Of a DNA stretch of 64,000 nucleotides, positions 53,524-62,751 are shown one piece after another. A model generated the notes under the pieces. The model ran no database searches. It worked only from the letters and a program-made list of their open reading frames with translations, and was not told where the DNA came from. Source of the stretch: Thioalkalivibrio thiocyanodenitrificans ARhD 1 (lineage in GTDB: Bacteria > Pseudomonadota > Gammaproteobacteria > Ectothiorhodospirales > Ectothiorhodospiraceae); the NCBI RefSeq assembly GCF_000378965.1, contig NZ_KB900536.1:2162052-2226051 (forward strand). Reading direction: 5' to 3'. Every line of letters begins with the position of its first letter. Within the stretch, counting starts at the first letter, position 1. The translations under genes and the position numbers were made by a program.

Positions 53524-53790
53524 TCAGCGGTATACCTGCCGACGGTGGGCGATACCCACCACCAGGACGACAAGCGTTTCGTCCCGCAGTTCGCAAATGA
53601 CCCGATAGTCGCCAACGCGGTAGCGCCAGAACTCGGAGAGGTGGCCCTTCAGAGGGCGACCGAAGCGACGCGGGTCCGGGGACCCCGCCACCCGGTCACG
53701 AAGAAAAGCCATGATCCGGCGGACCTCCGCATGCCCCAGTTTCCTGAGCGCCTTCTCCACATGCGGCGCAAACTCAATCGTCCAAGCCAA
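53524..53790 (-). CDS. RelE/ParE-family toxin
   Basis: The 88-residue basic protein has the RelE fold pattern: [43 protein letters not shown] and a terminal HRRQVYR. Members cleave mRNA on the ribosome. It overlaps the upstream antitoxin gene by 17 bases, as usual for such pairs. Confidence 0.92.
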   Translation of the reverse strand: MAWTIEFAPHVEKALRKLGHAEVRRIMAFLRDRVAGSPDPRRFGRPLKGHLSEFWRYRVGDYRVICELRDETLVVLVVGIAHRRQVYR

Positions 53791-54007
53791 GGCGTCGACT
53801 CATCTCATCCATGGTGATGGTCTTCTCTCGACCGGCGCGAATGTCCGCCAGCACCTGCTCCGCAAGATATATGTCCTCCAAATCATCCAACTGCGCCTCA
53901 ATGGCCTCGCGAATGTAGTACGTGGCGGTGCGGCCGGTGCGCGCGGCCAGCACTTGGAGACGCTCGTAGGTCTCGTCGGGGAGTCTGATGTTGGCCTGCT
54001 TGCTCAT
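53774..54007 (-). CDS. RelB-type ribbon-helix-helix antitoxin
   Basis: The 77-residue protein has an N-terminal ribbon-helix-helix ([38 protein letters not shown]) that binds DNA, and a C-terminal toxin-neutralising tail. The ATG at 54007 has GAGG seven bases upstream; a GTG three codons earlier is the alternative. A long palindrome immediately upstream is the probable autoregulatory operator. Confidence 0.9.
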   Translation of the reverse strand: MSKQANIRLPDETYERLQVLAARTGRTATYYIREAIEAQLDDLEDIYLAEQVLADIRAGREKTITMDEMSRRLGLDD

Positions 54008-54024
54008 AATGGGCACCTCGCAGC

Positions 54025-54052
54025 AATCCTGCTTTACACGTAAAGCAGGATT
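54025..54052. promoter_or_regulatory. Operator-like palindrome of the toxin-antitoxin operon
   Basis: AATCCTGCTTTA-CACG-TAAAGCAGGATT: perfect 12-bp arms, 18 bases before the antitoxin ATG. Confidence 0.75.
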
Positions 54053-54088
54053 ATGGGCCTAGCGGGCAGAAGGTGCAACAAGCGAAAG

Positions 54089-54142
54089 AATCAAGGGGTC
54101 AGAGTTGTTGAAGCGAACTTCAACAACTCTGACCCCTTGATT
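54089..54142. repeat. 54-bp RAYT-associated hairpin (copy B)
   Basis: Same perfect 24-bp arms as at 45509-45562, but loop GCGAAC. It is a solo copy, 8.5 kb from the RAYT gene. Confidence 0.93.
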
Positions 54143-54168
54143 CGGCGGGCCAGGCGTGGTTGTGGAGA

Positions 54169-54244
<76 letters not shown>

Positions 54245-54343
54245 ATTGCGGCGGGACGGCAAAGCATACGCCAAGCCCGGCACGGGCTCAATCGTGCCGG
54301 GCTTGGCGAGGAGAAAGGCGTCAGGCGCAACCCTTGAGACTTG

Positions 54344-54784
54344 CTACTGCGAAGCCCCGCTGCGCCTGACCCGGATGATCACGTCCACACCCTCCACGGC
54401 CACATCGGCAGGCAGATCCGGGAGACGGCCCACTTTGACCTGGTTCACAGGGACGTCCTCGAGGGTGCCGGTGTCCATGTGAAAGAGGTGGTGATGAGGA
54501 TCCAGGTTGCTGTCGTAGAAGACCCTGGCCGGGTCCACGATGACCTCGCGCACAAGGCCCTTTTCGGCAAACAGGCCCAGGGTGTTGTACACCGTGGCCT
54601 TGGACACGGTGGCATCCTTCCCGTTGACCCGCGCCAGGATCTGGTCGGCGGAGACGTGCTGATGGCGCTCGAAGAGCACGCGGGCAATCTCCACACGCTG
54701 CTGGGTGGGGGTGATGCCGTGGGCGCGCAGACGCTCGATGAGCGCATTGCGTGACTGTGACATGTTGTGAATGTCCGATGACAT
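54344..54784 (-). CDS. Fur-superfamily regulator, Irr-like
   Basis: The 146-residue protein has a Fur-type winged helix (THE region ITPTQQRVEIARVLFERHQHVSA, KATVYNTLGLFAEKGLV). The sensor region is DPHHHLFHMDTGTLEDVPV, with a three-histidine run but no CxxC zinc pairs at either position. The following LPADVAVEGVDVIIRVR is Irr-like. Irr proteins respond to heme status and iron. The start is 54784 or MSQSRN at 54763. The target genes are not evident here. Confidence 0.82.
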   Translation of the reverse strand: MSSDIHNMSQSRNALIERLRAHGITPTQQRVEIARVLFERHQHVSADQILARVNGKDATVSKATVYNTLGLFAEKGLVREVIVDPARVFYDSNLDPHHHLFHMDTGTLEDVPVNQVKVGRLPDLPADVAVEGVDVIIRVRRSGASQ

Positions 54785-54839
54785 GAATCACACTTTACCG
54801 GGCAGTTTAGACAAAGTCCAGATTCCGGCCCGGGTCGGA

Positions 54840-55943
54840 TCACCCGGGGGCATCGATGGGGCGATCCAACCGATAAGGGGCTGAGTCTATCACCACCGAC
54901 CCGGACCCGCACACCAGGTCCGCGGCCAGACGGCATGAGGCCAGGCTCATCACCACCCCGTTGCGGAAATGCCCGGCATTGACGAACAGGCCCGGACAAT
55001 CCGGGTGTTCGCCGATGTACGGCACCCCGGCAGGGGATCCCGGCCGCAGCCCCGCCCAGTGGTGTTCCACGGGGGCGTCTGCCAGCGCCGGCACCAGCGC
55101 CGCGGCTGCGGCCTGCAGGTCCTCCCGGGCCATGTCGGTGATTTCCTTGTCGAAACCCACGTATTCCAGGGTGCTGCCCATGAGAATGCGCCCGTCCCGG
55201 CGCGGGATCAGGTAGCGGCCGCCGCTCAGCAGGATGCGCTGCATCAGCCCGACCCTGGCGCGAAACAGGATGATCTGGCCACGCACCGGCATCACCGGCA
55301 GGTCCGGCCCGCCCGGCGGCATGAGGCCCGCGCTCCAGGCCCCGCCGGCAATCACCACCCGCCCGGCAGCCAGCGCACCGCTGGGAATGCGCACACCGGT
55401 GACACCCTGCCGGTTACGGCGCACTCCCAGCACCGGAGTCTGTTCGCGAACCGCGATTCCCCGCAGGGCCAGGCTTTCCCGCAGGGCCCGGACCAGGCGG
55501 GGATTGCGCACCTGGGCGATGCCGGGCATCCACAGGCCCAGGGTCGGCGCGTGGCCCAGGGCCGATTCGCAGGCCAGGGCCGCCGGTCCGGCAAGCTCCT
55601 CCAGCACCATGCCGTGGTGATCGGCCCAGGCGCGGGCCGCTGCGGACTCCCCGGCATCCAGCACCAGCATGCCGGAACGGGTCCATTCCGGGTCGATGCC
55701 GGTCTCGTCCAGCAGGGCGTCGGCGAAGGCCTGATAGCGGTCCTGGGTATGACGCGCAAGCGCCGTGACCGCATCCGGATAGCGCCAGGGATAGAGAGGG
55801 GAGAGAATGCCGCCGCCCGCCCAGGAGGCCTCCCGACCCGCCTGGCCCCGCTCCAGCACCGTCACCGACAGGCCGGCGTCGTGCAGGAAACGGGCGGTCA
55901 GCATGCCGATCAGGCCGCCGCCCACCACGATACAGTCGGTCAT
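54840..55943 (-). CDS. thiO: Glycine oxidase
   Basis: The 367-residue FAD enzyme begins MTDCIVVGGGLIGMLTARFL with the nucleotide-binding GGGLIG. It has WAGGGILSPLYPWRYP and ends with the ThiO-type HWAGLRPGSPAGVPYIG and GHFRNGVVMSLAS. It makes the dehydroglycine used to build the thiazole of thiamine. thiS and thiG lie on the other side of tRNA-Gly on the opposite strand. Confidence 0.93.
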   Translation of the reverse strand: MTDCIVVGGGLIGMLTARFLHDAGLSVTVLERGQAGREASWAGGGILSPLYPWRYPDAVTALARHTQDRYQAFADALLDETGIDPEWTRSGMLVLDAGESAAARAWADHHGMVLEELAGPAALACESALGHAPTLGLWMPGIAQVRNPRLVRALRESLALRGIAVREQTPVLGVRRNRQGVTGVRIPSGALAAGRVVIAGGAWSAGLMPPGGPDLPVMPVRGQIILFRARVGLMQRILLSGGRYLIPRRDGRILMGSTLEYVGFDKEITDMAREDLQAAAAALVPALADAPVEHHWAGLRPGSPAGVPYIGEHPDCPGLFVNAGHFRNGVVMSLASCRLAADLVCGSGSVVIDSAPYRLDRPIDAPG

Positions 55944-55987
55944 GCGCAGGTCCGGATGAAGACGGATACGCCCCTGGAGGGCGAAAG

Positions 55988-56061
55988 TGGAGCGGGTGAT
56001 GGGAATCGAACCCACGTCATCAGCTTGGGAAGCTGAGGTTCTACCATTGAACTACACCCGC
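55988..56061 (-). tRNA. tRNA-Gly (anticodon CCC)
   Basis: Acceptor GCGGGTG/CACCCGC, D-arm AGTTCAATGGTAGAAC, anticodon loop TTCCCAA, GGTTCGATTCC arm, CCA encoded. Reads GGG. Confidence 0.96.
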
Positions 56062-56212
56062 ATTAGCACGTCATTTTATCCAGCCCATGGCGGCAAAGGA
56101 AGCCGGAAGCGCCGGGCCGCGCGATCCGGAACGCCGTGTCGCCGGTTGTATCCTGTACATGGCTTCTGTCTTAAAATGGCTGTTCAACCTTTCTGACTCG
56201 CAGCAACCAACC

Positions 56213-56413
56213 ATGGAAATCACCCTCAACGGCGAAACCCGCACCGTCCCCGACGGGCTCACGGCCGCGGGATTGATCGACCACCTGGAGATGACCGGCC
56301 AGCGGCTGGCCATGGAGGTCAATGGCGAGATCGTCCCCCGCAGCCAGCATGATGCGCATACCCTCAACCCCAGCGACCGGGTGGAGATCGTGCGCGCCAT
56401 CGGCGGCGGCTGA
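56213..56413 (+). CDS. thiS: Thiamine sulfur-carrier protein
   Basis: The 66-residue ubiquitin-like protein ends in the Gly-Gly tail (AIGGG) that is adenylated and thiocarboxylated. The start [15 protein letters not shown] fits the family. It lies 22 bases before thiG. It donates sulfur to ThiG in thiazole synthesis. Confidence 0.94.
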   Translation: MEITLNGETRTVPDGLTAAGLIDHLEMTGQRLAMEVNGEIVPRSQHDAHTLNPSDRVEIVRAIGGG

Positions 56414-56435
56414 ACCACCCGAAACCGGAATCCCG

Positions 56436-57242
56436 ATGCCCCAGACAGAACGCTCCCAAACCGCTGACGACAGCCTCACCATCGCCGGCCGCACCTGCCA
56501 CTCCCGGCTCCTGGTGGGCACCGGCAAATACAAGGATCTGGACGAGACCCGCCGCGCCGTGGAGGCGAGCGGCGCCGATATCGTCACCGTGGCCATCCGC
56601 CGCACCAACATCGGCCAGAACCCCGGCGAACCCAACCTGCTGGACGTGCTGCCGCCGGACCGCTACACCTACCTGCCCAACACCGCCGGGTGCTACAGCG
56701 CCGAAGACGCGGTGCGCACCTGCCGGCTGGCCCGGGAGCTGCTGGACGGGCACAGGCTGGTCAAGCTGGAGGTGCTGGGCGACGAAAAGACCCTCTACCC
56801 GGACGTGGTGCAGACACTCGAAGCGGCCGAAACCCTGGTGGCGGACGGCTTCGACGTGATGGTCTACACCAGCGACGACCCGATCCTCGCGAAGCGGCTG
56901 GAGGCCATCGGCTGCGTGGCGGTGATGCCCCTGGCGGCCCCCATCGGCTCGGGCCTCGGCATCCAGAACCGCTACAACATCCTGGAGATCGTGGAGAACG
57001 CCACCGTACCCATCCTGGTGGATGCGGGCGTGGGCACGGCCTCGGACGCCGCCATCGCCATGGAACTGGGTTGCGACGGCGTACTCATGAACACCGCCAT
57101 CGCCGCGGCGAGGGACCCGATACTCATGGCCGGTGCCATGAAAAAGGCCATCGAGGCCGGGCGCGAGGCCTTCCTCGCCGGGCGCATGCCCCGCAAGCGC
57201 TACGCTTCGGCCTCGTCACCGGTGGAAGGGACGTTCTTCTAG
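56436..57242 (+). CDS. thiG: Thiazole synthase
   Basis: The 268-residue TIM-barrel protein has [20 protein letters not shown], the Schiff-base lysine region [16 protein letters not shown], and the phosphate motif [20 protein letters not shown]. It forms the thiazole phosphate from 1-deoxyxylulose phosphate, ThiS thiocarboxylate and dehydroglycine. It forms an operon with thiS. Confidence 0.95.
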   Translation: MPQTERSQTADDSLTIAGRTCHSRLLVGTGKYKDLDETRRAVEASGADIVTVAIRRTNIGQNPGEPNLLDVLPPDRYTYLPNTAGCYSAEDAVRTCRLARELLDGHRLVKLEVLGDEKTLYPDVVQTLEAAETLVADGFDVMVYTSDDPILAKRLEAIGCVAVMPLAAPIGSGLGIQNRYNILEIVENATVPILVDAGVGTASDAAIAMELGCDGVLMNTAIAAARDPILMAGAMKKAIEAGREAFLAGRMPRKRYASASSPVEGTFF

Positions 57243-57322
57243 CGTCCTTTCATCACGCAGGGTGCAAAGGGCGCTTCAGAAATGTGCGCAGATCGGGGCA
57301 AGGAGCGAATCCCAACAGGTGC

Positions 57323-57410
57323 GTAGGTTGGGGTGAGCAAAGCGAATCCCAACACGGGGCGTGAATCCCGGCCAATCCTGTTGGGGTTCGCGTTGCTCAC
57401 CCCAACCTAC
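57323..57410. repeat. Intergenic hairpin with 32-bp arms (GTAGGTTGGGGTGAGC type)
   Basis: Arms 57323-57354 and 57379-57410 are complementary with two mismatches; a partial third copy (GAGCGAATCCCAACA) lies at 57303. This repeat type is common in bacterial intergenic DNA. Confidence 0.9.
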
Positions 57411-57500
57411 CGGATTCGGTATTTTCCCGGCGCGTCCTGCGTCTCCTGGCGAGAGAATGCATTGCCTTGCATCTATGCTCATGGTTGACAGGTCTTCTCC

Positions 57501-58193
57501 ATGACCGGATCCCCCCCGAAACACCACCGACCGATCCGCAGCTTCGTGCGCCGGGAGGGGCGGCTGACGGCGGGTCAGCAGCGGGCCCTGGACACGCTGT
57601 GGCCGCGCTTCGGGATCGAATACTCGGAGAAGATGCCGAATCTGGCATCGATATTCGGGCGATCGGCGCCGATCACCCTGGAAATCGGCTTTGGCAACGG
57701 GGAAAGCCTGGCGGCCATGGCCCAGGCGGCCCCGGAGCGGGACTTCCTCGGTATCGAAGTGCATCGCCCGGGGGTGGGACACCTGTTGCAGCGTATCGAG
57801 GCCCTGGGGCTCACCAATCTGCGGGTCATGTGCCATGACGCCGTGGAGGTGCTGAAACACCGGATCCCGCCCGGCAGCCTCGACACGGTGCAGATCTTCT
57901 TCCCCGACCCCTGGCACAAGAAGCGCCATCACAAGCGGCGCATCATCCAGCCAGCATTCGTGGCGTTGCTGGCCACCCGCATACGGCCGGGCGGCACCCT
58001 GCACCTGGCCACGGACTGGGAGGACTACGCACAGCACATGCTGGAGGTCATGCGGGGATCAGGGGCGTTCCGCAACACCGCCGAGGGCTTTGCCCCCCGC
58101 CCGGCCCACCGGCCGCCCACCAGATTCGAGCAGCGGGGGCAAAGGCTGGGGCACGGGGTATGGGACATCGTTGTTGAGAAGTGCGAACTGTGA
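57501..58193 (+). CDS. trmB: tRNA (guanine-N7)-methyltransferase
   Basis: The 230-residue protein has the SAM site LEIGFGNGESLAAMA, FLGIEVHRPGVGHLL, and the catalytic segment VQIFFPDPWHKKRHHKRRII. It forms m7G46 in tRNA. It ends 62 bases before the convergent uspA-like gene, across CTTCCTA repeats. Confidence 0.95.
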   Translation: MTGSPPKHHRPIRSFVRREGRLTAGQQRALDTLWPRFGIEYSEKMPNLASIFGRSAPITLEIGFGNGESLAAMAQAAPERDFLGIEVHRPGVGHLLQRIEALGLTNLRVMCHDAVEVLKHRIPPGSLDTVQIFFPDPWHKKRHHKRRIIQPAFVALLATRIRPGGTLHLATDWEDYAQHMLEVMRGSGAFRNTAEGFAPRPAHRPPTRFEQRGQRLGHGVWDIVVEKCEL

Positions 58194-58234
58194 ATTGGGA
58201 AGTGCGAAGCAAGGTTCTTCCTGCCTCCTGCCTT

Positions 58235-58262
58235 CTACTTCCTACTTCCTACTTCCTACTTC
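58235..58262. repeat. Simple CTACTTC repeat
   Basis: Four tandem CTACTTC words between trmB and the uspA-like gene, running into the last codons of the latter. Confidence 0.85.
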
Positions 58263-59098
58263 ACCACAAGTACGGCACACTCGGCCTGCCCGATCACCCG
58301 CTCCGAGACACTGCCCATCAGCAGCCGCTGCAGACCCGTGCGGCCGTGGCTGCCGATGACGATGAGATCGGCACCCTGGCGCTTGGCCACGTCGACGATC
58401 ACGTCGTCGGGGCGGCCTTCCTCCTGGACACCGGTGACCTCGATCTTCTCGTCCTTCAGCGCATCGCGAACACGTTCGATGGCGGCGCGCGCCTCCTTGC
58501 GCCGCTCCTCGCTATGACTGGGCACATCCACCGACACCACCGTCAGCGGAAGTTCGCAGGATCGCGCCAGGCTGGAGGCTGCCACGGCAGCTGTGTCGCC
58601 CAGACGTGACCCGTCGGTGGCCACCAGGATGCGCGCCTCCGGCATGCGCGCGGCGCGCGGTACCACGAACACGCTGCAGGGTGCATGGCCGATCACCTTG
58701 GCGGTGGAGTCACCCATCATCAGACGGGCCAGGTCGCTGCGGGTACGCCGGCCGATGACGATCACGTCCACCTTGGTGTCCTCAGCCGCCTCGACAATCT
58801 CCAGATACGGGTCCGGCCCATGGCGCAACAGGCCCTCGTATTCCAGGCCGGCATCGTCGGCACGCTGTTCCAGTTGCGCGAGGAACTCACGGGCCGCCTC
58901 GGCCTCCGCCTCCACCCGCTCCGGTGCCATGGCCTCGTACTCGGGATTGGTGAGCACCACCCGCAGCACGAACAGCTTGGCGCCGCAGCGCTGTGCCATG
59001 CTGAAGGCCGCCTGTTCGGCACCGGCGCTGTATTCCGTGCCGTCGGCGGCCAGCAGGATGCGTTCGAATCGGCCGACGGGAGAGAGACTGGATTCCAT
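58256..59098 (-). CDS. Tandem-domain universal stress protein
   Basis: The 280-residue protein is two fused UspA domains. The first starts RILLAADGTEYSAGAEQA and has VIGRRTRSDLARLMMGDSTAKV. The second starts ARILVATDGSRLGD and has VIGSHGRTGLQRLLMGSVSERV. Both keep the G-2x-G-9x-G(S/T) ATP-binding type. The ATG at 59098 is preceded by AGGAG; one six codons upstream overlaps the previous stop. It belongs to the tauE operon, suggesting a stress or energy sensor for that transporter. Confidence 0.92.
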   Translation of the reverse strand: MESSLSPVGRFERILLAADGTEYSAGAEQAAFSMAQRCGAKLFVLRVVLTNPEYEAMAPERVEAEAEAAREFLAQLEQRADDAGLEYEGLLRHGPDPYLEIVEAAEDTKVDVIVIGRRTRSDLARLMMGDSTAKVIGHAPCSVFVVPRAARMPEARILVATDGSRLGDTAAVAASSLARSCELPLTVVSVDVPSHSEERRKEARAAIERVRDALKDEKIEVTGVQEEGRPDDVIVDVAKRQGADLIVIGSHGRTGLQRLLMGSVSERVIGQAECAVLVVK

Positions 59099-59115
59099 TG
59101 GATGCTCCTGGACCA

Positions 59116-59538
59116 TCAGTGACCCACCACCAGCAGGCCGGACGCGGCGAGAATCAGTACCAGCGCCGTGGCCGCCGTGATGCCCGCGTACACCTTGTCC
59201 CCGGTCTTCAGGAACAGGGGAATGACACGAATGTAGCAGGCAATGGTGACCAGGGACAGAAAAGCGATGCCGAAAAAGTTCATGAAATCGCCCTTGTGGG
59301 CGAGCGCCAGCCAGGACCAGCCGGTGCCGACGCCGGCCGTGTCCAGATACTCCCGGGCGGACAGGCTCCAGACCTGCGGCAGATCGTTCACCGGCACATG
59401 GGGTTCGAAGACCCCCAGCAGGTAGGCGGCGAAGCTGGCCACCAGCATCAGGAAACCGATCCGCATGCCCCAGTCCAGCCAGTAGGCATAGATCTGCTGT
59501 TCCTCGGTGGCGTAGCGGTGTGGATCACGATCGGACAC
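59116..59538 (-). CDS. Three-helix membrane protein of the tauE operon
   Basis: The 140-residue protein starts with GTG (VSDRDPHRYATEEQQIYAYW) and has hydrophobic helices at about 24-42, 90-107 and 116-138. I do not recognise a named domain; DUF1634-type partners of TauE are the nearest idea. It lies 11 bases after tauE and ends in a TGATG junction with uspA. An accessory role in export is inferred from position. Confidence 0.75.
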   Translation of the reverse strand: MSDRDPHRYATEEQQIYAYWLDWGMRIGFLMLVASFAAYLLGVFEPHVPVNDLPQVWSLSAREYLDTAGVGTGWSWLALAHKGDFMNFFGIAFLSLVTIACYIRVIPLFLKTGDKVYAGITAATALVLILAASGLLVVGH

Positions 59539-59549
59539 GGTTGTCTCTC

Positions 59550-60500
59550 CTATTCCCAGATACCCAGGCCCTTGAGCAGGGCCCGGGAACCCGCCAACAG
59601 CAGCATGACGATGACGATGCGCCGCACCATGGCCGCCCGGGTGCGCTTGAGCAGCCGGACACCCACCAGCGATCCCAGCATGATGCCGATGATTGAGGGC
59701 ACGGCGATCATGGCCAGCACCGCACCCTGGTTGATGTAGACCCAGGCGGCGGAGGTGTCGACGATGGAAAGCAGGAACTTGGACGACGCCACCGACACCT
59801 TGAGCGGCGCGCCCATCATCAGATTCAGCACCGGCACGTTGGCCCAGCCGGCGCCCAGACCGAACATCCCCGCCAGCAGCCCGATGAAGAAGAACATCAC
59901 GAGCCCGAGCGGCGTACGGTGAACCTTCCAGTCGATGTCCTTCTGGGAGAAGGGTTCGTGGTAGATGCCGGTGATGCGCAGCGCCGTGGACAGCCGGTCG
60001 GCCTCCGGCACGTCCGGGTACTCGGACTTCCTGGCGATCCACATGAGCGCGACAATGGCCAGGATGGTCAGCCCCAGCAGGGTCTGCACCAGGTCAGTGG
60101 GCAGGGCGAGACCCACCATGGCGCCGATGATGGCCGAGGCCGCCGCGATCATGGCCAGCGGCAGCACCAGCCGAAGACTGGCCATGCCCGAGCGCAGCAG
60201 GCCCGGACCGGCCGCCAGGGCGCCGGCCAGGGCCACCAGCAGGCCCGCGCCACGGACGAAATCCAGATGAAAGGGGAAGAAACCGCCCACGATGGGGACG
60301 AAAAGGACCCCGCCACCCACCCCGCCGAGCACGGCAACGATACCCAGCAGGAAACTCACGATGAACAGGGCCAGGGGCCAGATCCACCAGGGCGTGTCGC
60401 CCCCCGCCTCGACGGGCATGGCCGCCCAGAGGGGGCCCACGGCCGCAAGACACAACAGTCCGATGACGACGTAGACGAACAGGCGCAAACGCGAAGGCAT
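59550..60500 (-). CDS. TauE/SafE-family anion exporter
   Basis: The 316-residue protein has about eight helices in two repeats with LGGVGGGVLFVPIV and LLAGMFGLGAGWANVPVLN, the paired TauE glycine motifs. Between them is a 50-residue cytoplasmic loop (ARKSEYPDVPEADRLS onward). The family exports sulfite or sulfoacetate; sulfite fits this sulfur oxidiser. Start at 60500 gives MPSRLRLFVYVVIG. Confidence 0.88.
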   Translation of the reverse strand: MPSRLRLFVYVVIGLLCLAAVGPLWAAMPVEAGGDTPWWIWPLALFIVSFLLGIVAVLGGVGGGVLFVPIVGGFFPFHLDFVRGAGLLVALAGALAAGPGLLRSGMASLRLVLPLAMIAAASAIIGAMVGLALPTDLVQTLLGLTILAIVALMWIARKSEYPDVPEADRLSTALRITGIYHEPFSQKDIDWKVHRTPLGLVMFFFIGLLAGMFGLGAGWANVPVLNLMMGAPLKVSVASSKFLLSIVDTSAAWVYINQGAVLAMIAVPSIIGIMLGSLVGVRLLKRTRAAMVRRIVIVMLLLAGSRALLKGLGIWE

Positions 60501-60878
60501 GTGGAGATCCCTGAACAAGCCAATCCATTGACCGCGGAGATACGGGCGCCCGCGGCCAGCCGCCCGCCGACCACGGCATGACCCCGGCCGAACCGGGATC
60601 GCGTGGGTCAGTGCGTCGATTTGTCGTTGTTGGAATTGGCGCACCGCCGGCGAGAGGCGCGCATTCTATACGCAATGGCCATCGGAGACAAAGCGACGGC
60701 CCGTCACGCATCACCCCGGTGCCTGCACCGCCGGCTGCATCCGCAGCCGCCGGGATTCGGCGCGGGGCAGGATCTCCGGCTGCCTGACGGGCGGCCAGCT
60801 TGGCTTTGGCAGGCCGCAATGGGATAATCTCGGCCTTTTTGCGACTTTACACCCCCTTGAAAGGCACCCTTTTCCGAC
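60501..60878. other. Divergent promoter region between tauE and the SLC13 permease
   Basis: These 378 bases have no supported gene. The right part holds the promoter at 60800-60828; a short hairpin-prone GC-rich stretch lies near the tauE side. Confidence 0.6.
60800..60828 (+). promoter_or_regulatory. Sigma70-like promoter of the permease-prk operon
   Basis: TTGGCT, 17 bases, GATAAT. The predicted start is about 44 bases before the permease ATG. Confidence 0.65.
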
Positions 60879-62720
60879 ATGCAAGAAACCGTCACGCTCA
60901 CCCCCGAAATGATGGTGGTCCTCGGACTGCTGGGCTTCACGATCTTCCTGTTCGTCTCCGAGATTGTCCGGGTGGACGTGGCCGCGGTGTCGGTCATGGT
61001 CCTGCTGGGACTGCTCAGCATGGTTCCGGGGCTGGGCGGGGTGGCCGACACCCATCAGTTGTTCGACGGGTTCGCCAGTAATGCGGTGATCTCCATCATC
61101 GCCGTGATGATCATCGGCGCGGGGCTCGACAAGACCGGCGTCATGAGCCGGGTGGCGTCCTTCATCATGCGCGTGGGCGGCTTAACCGAGCGGCGCATCA
61201 TCCCGCTCATCTCCGGCACCGTGGGGGTGATCTCCAGCTTCATGCAGAACGTGGGGGCGGCCGCCCTGTTCCTGCCGGTGGTCTCACGCATCTCGGCGCG
61301 TACCGGCCTGCCCATGTCCCGGCTGCTCATGCCCATGGGCTTCTGCGCGATCCTGGGCGGCACCATGACCATGGTGGGTTCCAGTCCGCTCATCCTGCTC
61401 AACGACCTGCTGCCCCAGGGCATGGAGCACTTCAACCTGTTCGACGTGACGCCCATCGGCCTGGCCCTGGTGGCCACCGGCATCGCCTACTTCGTGCTCA
61501 TGGGCCGCTACGTACTGCCCAAGACCAGCGGCGACGGGACGATGGGCGAGAGCGCCGTAGAGTACTTCCGACGCGTATACGGACTCGACTACACCATCCG
61601 GGAGTTCCGTGTGCCCGCCGACCACCCCCTGTCCGGCAGGACGGTGGGCGAGCTGGAGCGCGAGCATGGCGTCGTGGTGGCCGGCTCCATGCTGGGAGAC
61701 GACCTGCGCGTGGGGCCCTGGAGCGGCTACAAGCTCGATGGCAGCGCGCAACTGGCGCTGCTCGGCCGGGCCGAGCAGCTCGACGCATTCGCCGAGAACA
61801 CGGGTATCGAGCCCAAGGGACATCTGGACGTCTTCTCCGATGTGCTGGCGCACACCAAATCCGGCATTGGCGAGATCGTCATGCCGCCCAGTTCCGGGCT
61901 GCTGGGCAAGACCGTCACGGACCTGGCCATGCGCAAGACCTACGGCCTGTCCGTGCTGGCCATCCACCGGGGCGAGGAGACGTTCCGCGAAGGATTGCGG
62001 GACATTCCCCTGCAGGCCGGCGACACGCTGGTCAGCCATTGCAACTGGGATTCGCTGGCCCGCCTGGAGAAGGACCGGGACTTCGTGGTGGTCACCAGCG
62101 AATACCCCCACGAGGAGCTGCGTCCCCAGAAGGTGAGTTACGCACTGGTGTTCTTCGCCATCACCCTGAGCCTGATCCTGTTCACGGACCTGCGCCTGTC
62201 GGTGGCGCTGCTGGTGGGCGCGGTGGGCATGATCCTGACCGGTGTGCTCAACATGGATGAGGCCTACAAGGCCGTGAGTTGGAAGACGGTGTTCCTGCTG
62301 GCGAGCCTGATTCCCCTGGGGATGGCCGTGGAAGATACCGGCACCGCCGCCTGGATCGCCCAGCAGACCCTCGCGTTGCTGGGCGAAGTCCCGCCCTGGG
62401 TCCTGCAGGCGGCGATCGCTGTGCTCGCCACGTTCTTCACACTGGTCATGTCCAACGTGGGCGCCACGGTGCTGCTGGTGCCGCTTGCGGTGAACATCGC
62501 CATCGCGGCCCAGGGCCTGGGAATGGACGCGGATCCGCGCATCTTCGCCCTGACGGTGGCCATTGCCACGTCCAATTCCTTCCTGATCCCCACCCACCAG
62601 GTGAATGCCCTGATCATGGGACCGGGCGGTTACCGGGTGAAGGACTATATGAAGGCGGGCGGCATCATGACGGTGCTTTTCCTGATCGTTTCCCTGATCA
62701 TGCTGAATCTGATTTTCTAA
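60879..62720 (+). CDS. SLC13-type permease with two RCK_C (TrkA-C) domains
   Basis: The 613-residue protein has an N-terminal transporter half (about residues 10-215, helix hairpin motif SFMQNVGAAALFLPVV). Two cytosolic TrkA-C domains follow at about 235-410 (VPADHPLSGRTVGELERE, MPPSSGLLGKTVTDLAMRK). A C-terminal transporter half has MSNVGATVLLVPLAVNIAI and SNSFLIPTHQVNALI. This is the layout of SAC1/SLT-like sulfate or sulfur-compound permeases. It is 31 bases from prk. Confidence 0.9.
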   Translation: MQETVTLTPEMMVVLGLLGFTIFLFVSEIVRVDVAAVSVMVLLGLLSMVPGLGGVADTHQLFDGFASNAVISIIAVMIIGAGLDKTGVMSRVASFIMRVGGLTERRIIPLISGTVGVISSFMQNVGAAALFLPVVSRISARTGLPMSRLLMPMGFCAILGGTMTMVGSSPLILLNDLLPQGMEHFNLFDVTPIGLALVATGIAYFVLMGRYVLPKTSGDGTMGESAVEYFRRVYGLDYTIREFRVPADHPLSGRTVGELEREHGVVVAGSMLGDDLRVGPWSGYKLDGSAQLALLGRAEQLDAFAENTGIEPKGHLDVFSDVLAHTKSGIGEIVMPPSSGLLGKTVTDLAMRKTYGLSVLAIHRGEETFREGLRDIPLQAGDTLVSHCNWDSLARLEKDRDFVVVTSEYPHEELRPQKVSYALVFFAITLSLILFTDLRLSVALLVGAVGMILTGVLNMDEAYKAVSWKTVFLLASLIPLGMAVEDTGTAAWIAQQTLALLGEVPPWVLQAAIAVLATFFTLVMSNVGATVLLVPLAVNIAIAAQGLGMDADPRIFALTVAIATSNSFLIPTHQVNALIMGPGGYRVKDYMKAGGIMTVLFLIVSLIMLNLIF

Positions 62721-62751
62721 TGAGAGCAGAAATCCTGAAGGAGTAGAAACC

